5,724 nt of DNA from Actinomycetota bacterium. Lineage in GTDB: Bacteria > Actinomycetota > UBA4738 > HRBIN12. The stretch spans positions 1 through 5,724 of the forward strand of contig VAYX01000025.1 in assembly GCA_005885325.1 (NCBI GenBank). The letters are read 5' to 3'. Under the pieces are notes generated by a model. That model had not been told where the DNA came from and ran no database searches. It was given only the letters and a program-made list of their open reading frames with translations. Positions within the stretch are counted from its first letter, which is position 1. The number at the start of each line of letters is the position of its first letter. Shown here piece after piece: positions 5,191 to 5,724 of this stretch. Position numbers and translations under genes: made by a program.

Positions 5191-5724
5191 CGGCGCGGCG
5201 CGGCGCTCGAGCTTCCGGAGCGCCGCCGCGACGTCGACATGCCCGGCGAGCACCGGCGCGACTGGATCGCCGAGCTGGGCGAAGCGCGCCGGCGCCGTCT
5301 TGATGGTGAAGCGCGCGGGATCGAGCCGGGCGGTCACCTCGTCCCAGCGGAGCGGGCACGAGACCGGCGCCCCGGGCAGCGGGCGCACCGAGAACGGGGC
5401 GACGATGGTCTGGCCGCGGCCGTTCTGGCCGAAGTCGATGTAGACCTTGCCGCCGCGCGAGCGCAGCGGGCGCGCGATCGTCGAGATCGCCGGTTCCGCC
5501 TCGACGCCCATCACCGCCAGGAGCCGCGCGAAGGTTCGCACCACCTCGTAGTCGTAGCGCGCGCCGAGCGGGAGCAGAATGTGCAGGCCCGTGGCCCCGG
5601 AGGTCTTCACGAAGCTCGGCAGCTCGAGCTCGTCCAGGATGTGATGGAGCGACCTCGCCACCTTGACGACGTCGGTGAACGGCGCGCCCTTGGGATCGAG
5701 GTCGAGGACGAGCCAGTCCGGATG
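5182..5724 (-). CDS. ligD: LigD-type primase-polymerase domain, C-terminal part (5' partial)
   Basis: The minus-strand frame is open from the right edge to a TGA at 5182-5184, giving 180 visible residues; the N-terminus is outside the window. Numbering from the edge, LVLDLDP (5-11) holds the two metal-binding aspartates Asp8 and Asp10 of the archaeo-eukaryotic primase-type active site. KTSGATGLHILLPL (40-53) is the nucleotide-binding motif with Ser42 and His48. KVYIDFGQNGRGQTIVAPFSVRP (93-115) supplies the third acidic residue, Asp97. PGAPVSCPLRW (117-127) is the usual closing signature. LigD polymerases fill gaps and add (ribo)nucleotides at double-strand breaks during Ku-dependent end joining. 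The protein ends about 50 residues after this signature, so the polymerase domain is C-terminal. This fits the ligase-polymerase order of the Pseudomonas type or a stand-alone polymerase, not the polymerase-first mycobacterial order. GTG 5661 is internal, not the start, because catalytic motifs lie upstream of it. Confidence 0.93.
   Translation of the reverse strand, partial: HPDWLVLDLDPKGAPFTDVVKVARSLHHILDELELPSFVKTSGATGLHILLPLGARYDYEVVRTFARLLAVMGVEAEPAISTIARPLRSRGGKVYIDFGQNGRGQTIVAPFSVRPLPGAPVSCPLRWDEVTARLDPARFTIKTAPARFAQLGDPVAPVLAGHVDVAAALRKLERRAAPER

Noticed and set aside
3972..5240. A 422-codon open frame on the minus strand opposite the aminotransferase
   Set aside because: It is a low-information Arg/Asp/Glu/Ala-rich translation antisense to a strongly conserved PLP enzyme, and it overlaps the real ligD frame.

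Overview
The window is high-GC bacterial DNA. Hand counts give about 74% GC over 601-900 inside the chromate-transporter gene and about 59% over 181-480 inside the first gene. Seven protein genes are recognisable and packed tightly; the longest gap is about 130 bp (3292-3421). I see no RNA gene, insertion sequence, CRISPR array or phage gene. A C-terminal LigD polymerase domain, a LysR regulator, a chromate transporter and an acetylornithine-aminotransferase-type protein of proteobacterial flavour suggest a free-living soil or sediment bacterium, such as a pseudomonadote or a Rokubacteria/Methylomirabilota-like lineage. This placement is an impression from protein wording, not a phylogenetic result.

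Layout, left to right. (1) 1-492 (+) is the C-terminal part of a DPM1-like family-2 glycosyltransferase, cut by the left edge. (2) 534-1721 (+) is a full-length two-domain chromate (CHR) transporter starting at GTG with no Shine-Dalgarno sequence. (3) 1765-2385 (+) is a histidine phosphatase with a signal peptide. (4) 2395-3291 (-) is a LysR-type regulator, convergent with the phosphatase at a 9-bp gap. (5) 3292-3421 is an AT-rich divergent control region, about 34% GC over 3291-3360. It holds a perfect 15-bp dyad and a T-N11-A LysR-type box sitting on a candidate promoter. (6) 3422-4000 (+) is a phosphinothricin-acetyltransferase-like GNAT enzyme. (7) 4017-5177 (+) is a class-III PLP aminotransferase of acetylornithine type, 16 bp downstream with a strong Shine-Dalgarno sequence. 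(8) 5182-5724 (-) is the C-terminal end of a LigD-type primase-polymerase, convergent with the aminotransferase at a 4-bp gap and cut by the right edge.

How the parts may work together. The clearest functional unit is the middle one: a LysR regulator transcribed away from an amino-acid N-acyltransferase/aminotransferase gene pair. The simplest reading is that the regulator senses an amino-acid-like ligand, represses its own promoter, and controls the pair. The pair would acetylate and transaminate an amino acid or analogue. This is inference from gene order and visible operator-like sequences. The left part (glycosyltransferase, chromate transporter, phosphatase) and the right part (end-joining polymerase) look like unrelated neighbours. 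Nothing here amounts to a clear new system; the divergent control region and the GNAT-aminotransferase pair deserve the closest look.
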